16,258 nucleotides of DNA from assembly GCA_001464165.1 (NCBI GenBank), contig LNEX01000127.1, positions 1 to 16,258 of the forward strand. Direction: 5' to 3'. The DNA comes from a bacterium Ga0077546 (GTDB taxonomy: Bacteria; Cyanobacteriota; Vampirovibrionia; Obscuribacterales; Obscuribacteraceae). This document shows positions 9,430-15,882 of the stretch, piece by piece. Made by a program: the position numbers and the translations under genes. How positions within the stretch are numbered: position 1 is the first letter of the stretch; every line of letters begins with the position of its first letter. The notes below the pieces were generated by a model. It was not told the origin of the DNA and ran no database searches. It saw only the letters and a program-made list of their open reading frames with translations.

Positions 9430-9458
9430 TAGTAATTGTGGTGCACATCAATTACTAA
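9429..9458. repeat. 30-bp near-perfect palindrome upstream of the Xer gene
   Basis: TTAGTAATTG (9429-9438) and CAATTACTAA (9449-9458) are exact inverted copies. The spacer holds a self-complementary GTGCAC (9441-9446) on the same axis. Only two symmetric pairs out of fifteen break the dyad. It starts at the last base of the predicted -10 box and covers the predicted transcription start. That placement suits a repressor operator. A recombination site for the adjacent Xer protein is the second possibility. It does not match the E. coli dif arm consensus over its full length. Confidence 0.75.
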
Positions 9459-9479
9459 ATTCTAGAAAGACGGTTAATA

Positions 9480-10676
9480 GTGACATTTCAAAACGGAACA
9501 AATAACATGCACGGAAATATTGGAGCGCAGTCTGGAGGTCTGATAAATGGCTTGCCAGAAGCCATTCCGGGCATGCATGCTGCTCTAGATAAAAGTGTCG
9601 ACAGCCTAGCAAATGGCCAAGCAATTGCTCATAGAAATTGGCTCGACCAATTTGCTGGCTACTTAGAAGTAGAACGCAATTACTCATCTCATACAATTCG
9701 CGCTTACATGAATGACCTCAAGCAGCTGATTGGCAGCGACGTCAGCTCTGCTGGTGAAACTCCAGCTGACGCATTAAAAAGTGAGCAGCAGAATTCTTAC
9801 AACGGCCATACAGTAGTTAACACAACTACAGGTAGTGCCCCAATATCAACAACTGGTTCAACAACTGACTCAACAAAAGCACAAGATCAAACTGCTGAAC
9901 CAGCAGGCAATGGCTCAGGCTGGCTTGAAGCAGAAGGTCTGCGTGCTTACATAAGACAAATCCAAGAACAATATTCAAGACCAACTGTCGCTCGTAAAAT
10001 TTCGGCGATTAGATCTTTCTATCGCTACTTGAGAAGAGAGCAGTTGATCGATGAAGATCCATCGAAGCAAGTGAGAGGCCCTAAACTCACTCGTAGATTG
10101 CCAGCCTGCCTAGATAAAGAAGAAATTGTGCGTTTGTTGATGTCACCCGATACCAATTCGGTATTAGGTGCACGTGACCGCGCCTTGATGGAAGTTTTGT
10201 ATGCCACCGGCATGCGCGTCAGTGAACTCTGTGGTCTGAGAGTTCAAGACTACAACCAAGAAGGCATGGAAATGCGGGTTCTCGGCAAGGGAGGCAAAGA
10301 AAGAGTTGTATTGCTCAATCAAAGCGCTCACAACTGGCTGAAGAAATATCTCAGTGAAACCTGGTCCAAATTGGCAGAAGGTCGCACCCCACAAGCGGAG
10401 CATCCTCTGTTTGTCAGTCGCCAAGCTACTCGCTTGTCATCAAGATCTGTCCACCGCATCGTCATGAAGTATGCCCTCAAAGCTGGTATCAACAAACCAA
10501 TCACTCCCCACACTTTGAGACATACATTCGCCACTCATTTGCTTGAGGGCGGAGCTGACCTGCGTGTAGTTCAAGATCTTTTAGGTCACACCACTATCAA
10601 CACCACCCAAATTTACACCCACGTAAGCTTGGACCGCTTGAGACGGGTCTACATGAATACTCACCCAAGAGCATAA
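9480..10676 (+). CDS. xerC: Tyrosine recombinase, XerC/XerD type
   Basis: This is a site-specific recombinase of the family that resolves chromosome dimers at dif. All six active-site residues are present with XerD-like spacing: R246, K270, H344, R347, H370 and nucleophile Y379, in GMRVSEL, GKGGKER, TPHTLRHTFATHL and TTQIYTHVS. The protein ends in HPRA, common to both XerC and XerD. It is 398 aa, about 100 longer than usual. The excess is an unmatched N-terminal leader (residues 1-50) and a Ser/Thr/Gln-rich low-complexity insertion (about 87-147). The insertion splits the N-terminal DNA-binding domain (HRNWLDQFAGYLEVERNYSS before, AYIRQIQEQYSRPTVARKIS after). The start is uncertain: GTG 9480 follows a poor AAAGACGG, and ATG 9507 would also work. 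It stands alone, ended by the terminator at 10714-10747. XerC versus XerD cannot be settled here. Confidence 0.93.
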   Translation: MTFQNGTNNMHGNIGAQSGGLINGLPEAIPGMHAALDKSVDSLANGQAIAHRNWLDQFAGYLEVERNYSSHTIRAYMNDLKQLIGSDVSSAGETPADALKSEQQNSYNGHTVVNTTTGSAPISTTGSTTDSTKAQDQTAEPAGNGSGWLEAEGLRAYIRQIQEQYSRPTVARKISAIRSFYRYLRREQLIDEDPSKQVRGPKLTRRLPACLDKEEIVRLLMSPDTNSVLGARDRALMEVLYATGMRVSELCGLRVQDYNQEGMEMRVLGKGGKERVVLLNQSAHNWLKKYLSETWSKLAEGRTPQAEHPLFVSRQATRLSSRSVHRIVMKYALKAGINKPITPHTLRHTFATHLLEGGADLRVVQDLLGHTTINTTQIYTHVSLDRLRRVYMNTHPRA

Positions 10677-10713
10677 GAAACAAACTAAACCATAGTTAAT
10701 GAGAAATAAAAGA

Positions 10714-10747
10714 AGAGAGGGCGACAATCGTCGCTCTCTTTTCTTTA
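10714..10747 (+). terminator. Rho-independent terminator after the Xer gene
   Basis: AGAGAGGGCGAC (10714-10725) pairs with the complementary strand 10730-10741 over 12 positions, with two G-U pairs and an AATC loop. A T-rich tail follows (TCTTT after the stem's own T's). The stop codon of the recombinase lies about 38 bases upstream. Confidence 0.9.
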
Positions 10748-10787
10748 CGTGAATTTGACGGAGGAAGCACGCCAGCACCTTAATATA

Positions 10788-10793
10788 TATAAT
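10788..10793 (+). promoter_or_regulatory. Possible -10 box for the penicillin-binding protein gene
   Basis: A perfect TATAAT lies about 45 bases before the GTG start, just after the upstream terminator. The only good -35 candidate, TTGACG at 10755-10760, is 27 bases away, which is too far for a standard promoter. The TATAAT sits in a TA-repeat stretch, so it may be chance. Confidence 0.3.
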
Positions 10794-10837
10794 GTCAGGG
10801 GTTACTCTCTATATATCGAGAATTGAGATAGGAAAGC

Positions 10838-13159
10838 GTGGCCAAGCGAAGATCTGTAGCCAGACGCAAGAACCAAGGTGTTTTAGGTAACGCTGGTGTC
10901 GTCGCACGGCGTTCTCTCACCATCTGCTTAATAGTGGGTGCACTCGGGTTTGGTTACCTGGGTGCTTCTATGTGGAAGCAGATTCAAGAATTGCCAGACG
11001 TGACAATGGTTGAACGCTTTGAGCCCATCGAAGCAATTCAAATATTAGACAAGCAAGATCACCTAATTTGCACAGTTGAAGGTGACGAAGATAGGCGCGT
11101 CGTTCCCCTCAGTCAAATTTCTACAAAAATGCAGCAGGCCATTCTGGCCGCCGAAGATCACCACTTCTACGAACACAACGGCATCAACTTCTTCAGTATC
11201 TTCCGCGCTTCTATGGCCAATATGGCAGCAGGCCACGTCAAAGAGGGTGGTTCAACAATCACCCAACAGTTAGCAAAGAACTTGTTCTTTGCTGATGCTG
11301 GTAGAACCTACGATCGCAAAATAAAAGAGGCCTATGTCGCCTGGGACTTAGAGAGACGCTACAGCAAAGAGCGCATTCTCAATATGTACCTCAACCAAGT
11401 TTATTTTGGTAACAACGCCTACGGTATTGAAAGGGCAGCTTCCCGCTATTTTGACCGCAGTGCCGCCCAATTATCCTTAGCTCAAGCGGCTTTCTTAGCT
11501 GGTCTAGTTAAAGCCCCATCTGAACTAGGCCTACCGCAAAACAGAGCAGCAGCTTATAGCAGACAAAAAGAAATCATCGACAAGATGGTCGAGTATGGCT
11601 ACATCACGGCCGCTCAAGCCAAAGAAGCCAAAGACCAGCAGCTTGCCTTTAAAAAAGGCACCAACTCGATGCAAAAATATCCATACTACATTAGTTATGT
11701 CTTGCAAGTTTTACGTGAGCGCTTTAGCCAAGCCGAGATGCGCAGACAAGGCCTACGTGTCTATACAAACCTCGACCCAGTGGCCCAAGAGTTAGCAGAG
11801 AAAGCCTTAAACGAGGGCATCAAGAAAGCTCCTAAAGGCGTTACTCAAGGTGCTCTGGTTTCGGTCTCAGTCAGTGGTGGAGAAGTAGTAGCGCTGGTTG
11901 GTGGTGTCGGCAACTTCTGGAAAAATCAATTCAATCGTGCCACCAACCCGCACACGGTAGGCTCTTCGTTTAAACCATTTGTCTACTTAACTGCTTTCTG
12001 TAAAAACGTGCTCGGCCCAGACAGCATGATTGATGACAGCCCGCTGGTAATAAAATCACCTTGGGGTCAAGCACCTTATGCACCGAAAAACTTCGATCAC
12101 AAATTTTATGGTCGTATTCAAATACGCAGAGCACTAGCCTTATCTCGAAACGTACCTGCTGTAAAGGTAGGGCAGCAAGTGGGCATGGAAAGTGTCATTG
12201 AAACAGCGCGCTTAGCAGGTATCACCGCTAAACTCGACCCAAACCTATCGCTAGCCCTGGGCAGCTCGGCAGCATCTCCCTTAGAAATGGCCGGCGCCTA
12301 CTCGACTTTTGCTAGATTTGGCATTGCTATCAAGCCCCAAGTCATTCGCAAAATCGAAAACAATCGCGGCCAAGTAATTGAAGTGTTCGATCCTCGGGCC
12401 GACAGGGCCTTCCAAGTTGAACCCGTAGCTAGACTAGTTGAATGTATGCAAGACTGTGTGCGCTGGGGAACCGGCACCCAAGCTAAGTTAGCTGACCGAC
12501 CAGTGGCCGGAAAAACTGGTACCGCAGATGAAGGCAAAGATATTTGGTTCATCGGCTTCACACCAGATATGGTGACAGCCGTCTGGGGCGGTAACGATGA
12601 GAACAAAGCAATTGAAGGCAAGAATGTCACCGGTGGCGTAATCATGGCCAAAATCTGGCACGATTATAACGAAGCCTTCTACAAAGCCAGGCCGACGGCT
12701 CCAGGCAGCTTTATGGCACCAAGTCAATTTGTACCTGACGAGAAAAAAGGCGGAGATCAGCTAGCCAAAAGTCCAGATGCCGCAGCGAAGGATGAAAGCG
12801 CCAGTACTACCACTGCCACCAGTGATGGCAGTGGTGAGCTAAAGGCCGAGGCTCAATCACTCCAAGCAGGCAACAGCGAAACAGCCCCCACACCAGGTAC
12901 TCCTATTCAACCGGAGACAACAGTGGCTAACCCCTCTTCTTCTCCATCCTCTACTGCTTCGGCCACAACTACAACTACAACTACCACTACTACTTCTTCT
13001 TCACCCGCTCTAGCTCCGGCCATCGGCAACTCAACTGCTGAACCCAAAGTGGCACCCGAACCAGTAAGAGAAAAACCCGAACCAGAGAAGCGCCTACTGC
13101 CTTACGCCGCACCAACCCTGTGGATGCCCGTCGCACCCAAGGATGGCAGCACTCGGTGA
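10838..13159 (+). CDS. Class A penicillin-binding protein (PBP1A family)
   Basis: This bifunctional peptidoglycan synthase (773 aa) polymerises glycan strands from lipid II and cross-links the peptides outside the inner membrane. A basic N-terminus is followed by one membrane segment (about 26-46). The GT51 glycosyltransferase domain has AAEDHHFYEHNG with catalytic E106, then GGSTITQQLAKNLF (137-150) and the block KIKEAYVAWDLERRYSKERI (161-180). The transpeptidase has the three penicillin-binding motifs: S376-S-F-K379, S436-R-N438 and K559-T-G561. From about residue 635 the tail is low-complexity, rich in Ser, Thr, Ala and Pro, with a run of ten threonines (710-719); it is not needed for catalysis in known relatives. 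The start is GTG 10838 with AGGAA about 6 bases upstream. The stop overlaps the next gene by four bases, implying translational coupling. Family symbols would be mrcA or ponA. Confidence 0.96.
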   Translation: MAKRRSVARRKNQGVLGNAGVVARRSLTICLIVGALGFGYLGASMWKQIQELPDVTMVERFEPIEAIQILDKQDHLICTVEGDEDRRVVPLSQISTKMQQAILAAEDHHFYEHNGINFFSIFRASMANMAAGHVKEGGSTITQQLAKNLFFADAGRTYDRKIKEAYVAWDLERRYSKERILNMYLNQVYFGNNAYGIERAASRYFDRSAAQLSLAQAAFLAGLVKAPSELGLPQNRAAAYSRQKEIIDKMVEYGYITAAQAKEAKDQQLAFKKGTNSMQKYPYYISYVLQVLRERFSQAEMRRQGLRVYTNLDPVAQELAEKALNEGIKKAPKGVTQGALVSVSVSGGEVVALVGGVGNFWKNQFNRATNPHTVGSSFKPFVYLTAFCKNVLGPDSMIDDSPLVIKSPWGQAPYAPKNFDHKFYGRIQIRRALALSRNVPAVKVGQQVGMESVIETARLAGITAKLDPNLSLALGSSAASPLEMAGAYSTFARFGIAIKPQVIRKIENNRGQVIEVFDPRADRAFQVEPVARLVECMQDCVRWGTGTQAKLADRPVAGKTGTADEGKDIWFIGFTPDMVTAVWGGNDENKAIEGKNVTGGVIMAKIWHDYNEAFYKARPTAPGSFMAPSQFVPDEKKGGDQLAKSPDAAAKDESASTTTATSDGSGELKAEAQSLQAGNSETAPTPGTPIQPETTVANPSSSPSSTASATTTTTTTTTTSSSPALAPAIGNSTAEPKVAPEPVREKPEPEKRLLPYAAPTLWMPVAPKDGSTR
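12965..12994 (+). repeat. ACN trinucleotide repeat encoding ten threonines
   Basis: Ten consecutive threonine codons, mostly alternating ACA and ACT and then ACC/ACT, lie in the PBP1A tail. Slippage here would change the tail length by whole codons without shifting the frame. Confidence 0.8.
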
Positions 13160-13527
13160 CAACTACAGCTCCTACAACAAGTAGCCAGTATTTACCAAAG
13201 CGTTCGCAGGCACCTAAGCTCTGGCTAATTGTGGCTGTCGTTGTCTTAGCTGTGATTTTCGCCGAAACCAGAACAAGCGGTCAGTGCAACTCAAACTTGT
13301 TTCTTAATGGCGATTCAGAATCAGTTGGCGGAATCGTCTATGTAGATGGCACGAAGCTGGGCAAAATAACTTCGGCCAACAATTCAGGCTTGAGTGGAGG
13401 AGCATTTTGGTGCCACCTTAGCAATGGTTATCACTTGCTAGAAATTAAGAAACCCGGTTACAAAACATTTTCTAAATCGCTCGACTTCAAGCGCCAAGAC
13501 TATCTAGGGGTCTCGCTAGAACACTAA
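13156..13527 (+). CDS. Small membrane-anchored protein with PEGA-like domain, coupled to PBP1A
   Basis: The function is unknown. The most likely start is GTG 13156, whose GTGA overlaps the TGA stop of the penicillin-binding protein. AAGGA lies about 12 bases upstream, so translation is probably coupled (123 aa). A start at ATG 13120 would overlap the upstream gene by 40 bases and is less likely. A short polar Thr/Ser-rich head is followed by one membrane segment (WLIVAVVVLAVIFA, about residues 22-36). The external part carries a PEGA-like beta pattern: GGIVYVDGTKLGKI, then GYHLLEIKKPGYKTFSKSL. PEGA domains are short extracytoplasmic beta modules found on surface-associated proteins. The pairing with PBP1A suggests a role at the cell wall, which is inference. 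Two cysteines (C45 and C84) lie on the external side and could form a disulfide. Confidence 0.75.
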   Translation: MTTTAPTTSSQYLPKRSQAPKLWLIVAVVVLAVIFAETRTSGQCNSNLFLNGDSESVGGIVYVDGTKLGKITSANNSGLSGGAFWCHLSNGYHLLEIKKPGYKTFSKSLDFKRQDYLGVSLEH

Positions 13528-13666
13528 GATGGCCGCAGAATAAGCTTTGGCGGTCAGCGTTAACGAAATTTATTAGCTGTACTTGATATCTTTGCGCCCT
13601 TCCATTGTATGCTTGATGCGAAAGTAAGCTTATAGCTGATTTAGGCTAGGATAGGTCGAAACTAGG

Positions 13667-14821
13667 ATGGCAATGCTCACCGAAACTGAAAGACAACGCA
13701 GCCCTGCTGTAGAAATAGAAGAAACGGTTGACACTAACGAAAGCAACGACGGTTATGTCTCTCCTTATGGCAAGACATTCACAAAGAACATGTGGTACTT
13801 TGCCGCTCCTTCAAAGGCACTCAAGCGCGGCGAAAAAGTAGCGAAAATAATGCTCAATCAACCAATCATGGTTGGTCGCGATAGCGACGGCAAAGTCTTT
13901 GCCATGCGCGATATTTGCCCCCACCAAGCAGTTCCTCTTTCAGCTGGTCACTTTGACGGCAAAGAAGTAGAGTGTCCGTTTCATGGTTGGAAATTTGACA
14001 CCAGTGGAGTGTGCACCGAAGTTCCATCGCTTTGCTCAGACCAAAAACTCAATCTCTGTGGTATCAAAAGCCGCACCTATCCCTGCCGCGAAGTACTAGA
14101 CAGCATTTGGGTATATTTTGGCGACAAGCCTATTGCCGAAGAAGACCTACCTGAAGTGCCTCACGCACCGGGTTTAGAAGGTTGCACTTATGCCAAAACA
14201 ACCACAACCTTGCTTTTACCCACCCACATAGATTATGCAGTGGCCGCGCTGATAGACACAGCCCATGTGCCTTTTGTGCATAACTCTTGGTGGTGGCGTT
14301 CACAAAAAGTTTTGAAAGAAAAAGCCAAAACCTATGTTCCAGAGGGAACCGGCTGGACGATGGTGAAACACAAACCATCCCAGGGCTCTATTTTATTCAA
14401 GCTAATTGGCAATTATATCGAAACCGAAATCAGCTTCCGTTTACCTGGCTGTCGCCGCGAATATCTAAGCTATCACAATCAAACTAAGATGGCTGGTATC
14501 ACCACACTGACACCAGTTGATGATACCCACACCGAACTCAACCACACGACTTATTGGACCTGGGCACCACCTCTCACCCAGATGTTTTCTCCCATAGTCG
14601 ATTACTTCGTCACCACCTTCTTAATGCAAGACCAGACTCTGGCATTGATGCAAGAGCAAATCATCAATAAGTACAATCCGCGCTTGATCATGACGATCAA
14701 AGACGCTGGTACTCCCGGGCACTGGTATTTCATGCTGAAAAAAGAATGGAACGATGCCTACGAACAGGGTCGAGCATTCGTTAATCCTATAAAAGAAAAA
14801 GTATTGCGCTGGCGCACGTAG
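13667..14821 (+). CDS. Rieske non-haem iron oxygenase, pheophorbide-oxygenase-like
   Basis: This is an oxygenase alpha subunit (384 aa). An N-terminal Rieske domain passes electrons to a mononuclear iron that activates O2. The Rieske ligands are C84, H86, C103 and H106 (CPH and CPFHGWKF). The catalytic iron site is in LIDTAHVPFVHNSW, with H200 and H205 as likely ligands and D197 as the conserved bridging acid. D322 in FLMQDQTLALMQEQ is the probable third ligand. The layout and C-terminal QD...QE region resemble the pheophorbide a oxygenase/LLS1-like group more than the classical naphthalene dioxygenase group. The substrate cannot be told; no ferredoxin or reductase partner is adjacent. The start may be ATG 13667 (ATAGGT upstream) or ATG 13673, two codons later, for which AGGATGG is closely placed. 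It appears monocistronic and converges on the next gene. Confidence 0.9.
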   Translation: MAMLTETERQRSPAVEIEETVDTNESNDGYVSPYGKTFTKNMWYFAAPSKALKRGEKVAKIMLNQPIMVGRDSDGKVFAMRDICPHQAVPLSAGHFDGKEVECPFHGWKFDTSGVCTEVPSLCSDQKLNLCGIKSRTYPCREVLDSIWVYFGDKPIAEEDLPEVPHAPGLEGCTYAKTTTTLLLPTHIDYAVAALIDTAHVPFVHNSWWWRSQKVLKEKAKTYVPEGTGWTMVKHKPSQGSILFKLIGNYIETEISFRLPGCRREYLSYHNQTKMAGITTLTPVDDTHTELNHTTYWTWAPPLTQMFSPIVDYFVTTFLMQDQTLALMQEQIINKYNPRLIMTIKDAGTPGHWYFMLKKEWNDAYEQGRAFVNPIKEKVLRWRT

Positions 14822-14859
14822 AAAACCAAAATCTGTTGCTTTAAACTCGACCAACCAAT

Positions 14860-15354
14860 TCACTTGCCAAAAAGACCGTAGTCATCGCGAAGGGTGTCTA
14901 ACCACTCATCGCCAACATACTCACCCTCTCGCACAGTGTTAGCCCATTCGTCACCGACATACTCATCAGCCCCCCAAGCAGACGGCATGTAACTGCCGTG
15001 CCCAGTAGTCAGTCCTAGATTTCTTACGCCATAGATGCCCGCATCTATGCGGTTTTCAGGGTTAAATCCCTCTATGGGCGGCAGATGGCCCTGGTGCGCC
15101 ATACCATATGCTCCAGGGCACTTCTCAATACCGCCCACTCCCTCGTTACCATAAATGTCCTCAGCTCTGGCTCCGGCCTGGTGCACAAAACTATCGGTTG
15201 AAACAGGTGGCAGGTGCCGCAGAGATAGAGGCGAAGTAAGACTTAAGCGCGGCACGAACGGGACTCTCTGGGCCATTGCAGGCAGCGAAAACTGCACGAT
15301 GATAGCTGACGAGGCGAGCAAAAGCACCGCCTTCGAGCGGAAATAATTTGACAT
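14860..15354 (-). CDS. Small exported protein of unknown function with C-terminal 14-residue repeat
   Basis: I do not recognise this protein. From ATG 15354 it is 164 aa, with a clear Sec signal peptide: a basic start (NYFRSKA), the hydrophobic core VLLLASSAIIV, and the cleavage motif AMA-Q after residue 28. GAGG lies about 8 bases before this ATG, and the predicted promoter starts transcription just downstream of the alternative GTG at 15396, so the shorter form is preferred. The mature part is rich in Gly, Pro and Tyr with one cysteine (C79). It ends with two tandem 14-residue units, EYVGDEWANTVREG (131-144) and EYVGDEWLDTLRDD (145-158). It is probably periplasmic or secreted. It is transcribed towards the Rieske oxygenase, with 38 bases between the stops. 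Confidence 0.7.
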   Translation of the reverse strand: MSNYFRSKAVLLLASSAIIVQFSLPAMAQRVPFVPRLSLTSPLSLRHLPPVSTDSFVHQAGARAEDIYGNEGVGGIEKCPGAYGMAHQGHLPPIEGFNPENRIDAGIYGVRNLGLTTGHGSYMPSAWGADEYVGDEWANTVREGEYVGDEWLDTLRDDYGLFGK

Positions 15355-15396
15355 AGTAAATGCCTCAAAACGAAGAAATAAGAGCTTAGTAGACAC

Positions 15397-15424
15397 AATT
15401 TATCTTGCTCTGCATATCTGGCAA
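15397..15424 (-). promoter_or_regulatory. Possible promoter of the exported-protein gene
   Basis: On the minus strand TTGCCA (15419-15424, five of six matches) and TAAATT (15397-15402, four of six) are 16 bases apart. The start would be near 15390, giving a leader of about 36 bases before ATG 15354. Confidence 0.4.
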
Positions 15425-15430
15425 AACTAT

Positions 15431-15461
15431 GGCGAAGGGATTAAAACGCTTTTCCCTCGCC
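15431..15461. repeat. Imperfect inverted repeat between divergent genes
   Basis: GGCGAAGGG (15431-15439) and CCCTCGCC (15454-15461) pair with one bulged A, and an AAAA/TTTT pair lies inside. It sits between the two divergent predicted promoters and has no U-tract on either strand. It could be a regulator site. Confidence 0.4.
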
Positions 15462-15469
15462 CTATTCGC

Positions 15470-15499
15470 TTGACAGCAGACTCACGTACGTACTAGAGT
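15470..15499 (+). promoter_or_regulatory. Probable promoter of the toxin-antitoxin pair
   Basis: A perfect TTGACA (15470-15475) is followed after 18 bases by TAGAGT (15494-15499, four of six matches). TACTAG at 15491-15496 is an alternative with a 15-base spacer. Transcription would begin near 15506. The -10 region is embedded in the GTAC repeats. Confidence 0.5.
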
Positions 15500-15525
15500 A
15501 CTTACATGGGTACTTACATGAGTAC
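15486..15525. repeat. GTAC-based tandem repeat, probable autoregulation operator
   Basis: Five GTAC tetramers occur at 15486, 15490, 15498, 15510 and 15522. Two are heads of a 12-bp tandem repeat (GTACTTACATGG then GTACTTACATGA), and the fifth GTAC begins a third, partial unit. Each GTAC is itself palindromic and the spacings are multiples of four. The array covers the predicted -10 box and transcription start, where antitoxins of this type bind to repress their own operon. Confidence 0.65.
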
Positions 15526-15547
15526 AAGTTCTAGCGCGGGTGACAAC

Positions 15548-15874
15548 ATGAGTTACATGGGACGAATTAGCACCACTGGTAACTCGGAAGCCATAAGGCT
15601 GGACAAGAACTTGTTCAAACAGCACCCAGAGTTCAGACAACAGGCCCAGGTGCGAGCCGACATCATAGGACCAGGAACTATGCTTCTTCGCGTAATCGAT
15701 AACCAGGAAGCAGAGAACGATAGCGACCCATTTGTTGGCGCATTTTTGTCGTTTCTGGAAAAAGACGGCTGCAGTCATCCGGAAAACATCACCCCTGTTT
15801 CTGAAACACAAATGGCTAAAATCGCCGACCTGACCGCAGGCATCACAGTGTCTGATGATGACTGCCTGGAATAG
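15548..15874 (+). CDS. prlF: Antitoxin, PrlF (SohA) family
   Basis: This is the antitoxin of a type II pair; it binds the YhaV toxin and normally represses its own promoter. The N-terminal half (GRISTTGNSEAIRLDK, then QAQVRADIIGPGTMLLRV) is an AbrB/SpoVT-type swapped-hairpin DNA-binding domain. The C-terminal half (DPFVGAFLSFLEKD, HPENITPV, ending SDDDCLE) matches the toxin-binding end of PrlF proteins. I chose ATG 15548 (108 aa), with GGGTGA six bases upstream. Earlier in-frame ATGs at 15506 and 15518 lie inside the repeat at or next to the predicted transcription start, and would need leaderless translation. The toxin gene begins 8 bases after the stop. The family assignment is by remembered motif pattern. 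Confidence 0.82.
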   Translation: MSYMGRISTTGNSEAIRLDKNLFKQHPEFRQQAQVRADIIGPGTMLLRVIDNQEAENDSDPFVGAFLSFLEKDGCSHPENITPVSETQMAKIADLTAGITVSDDDCLE

Positions 15875-15882
15875 AAAGACGA

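Noticed and set aside
13120..13155. ATG 13120 as start of the PEGA-like protein
   Set aside because: It would overlap the PBP1A gene by 40 bases; the 12 extra residues read as frame-shifted PBP1A tail. GTG 13156 gives a normal coupled overlap.
13157..13159. TGA at the end of PBP1A as a possible selenocysteine codon, given the tRNA-Sec
   Set aside because: PBP1A ends in a disordered tail at a natural length, a coupled gene starts at the stop, and nothing suggests a cysteine-equivalent position.
13531..13555. GGCCGC/GCGGTC hairpin after the PEGA-like gene as a terminator
   Set aside because: It has only six pairs with a 13-base loop and no U-tract.
15482..15811. Minus-strand open frame opposite the antitoxin, with Thr/His/Val repeats
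   Set aside because: The repeats are the reverse reading of the GTAC array. The frame lies opposite a recognised antitoxin and has no recognisable domain.
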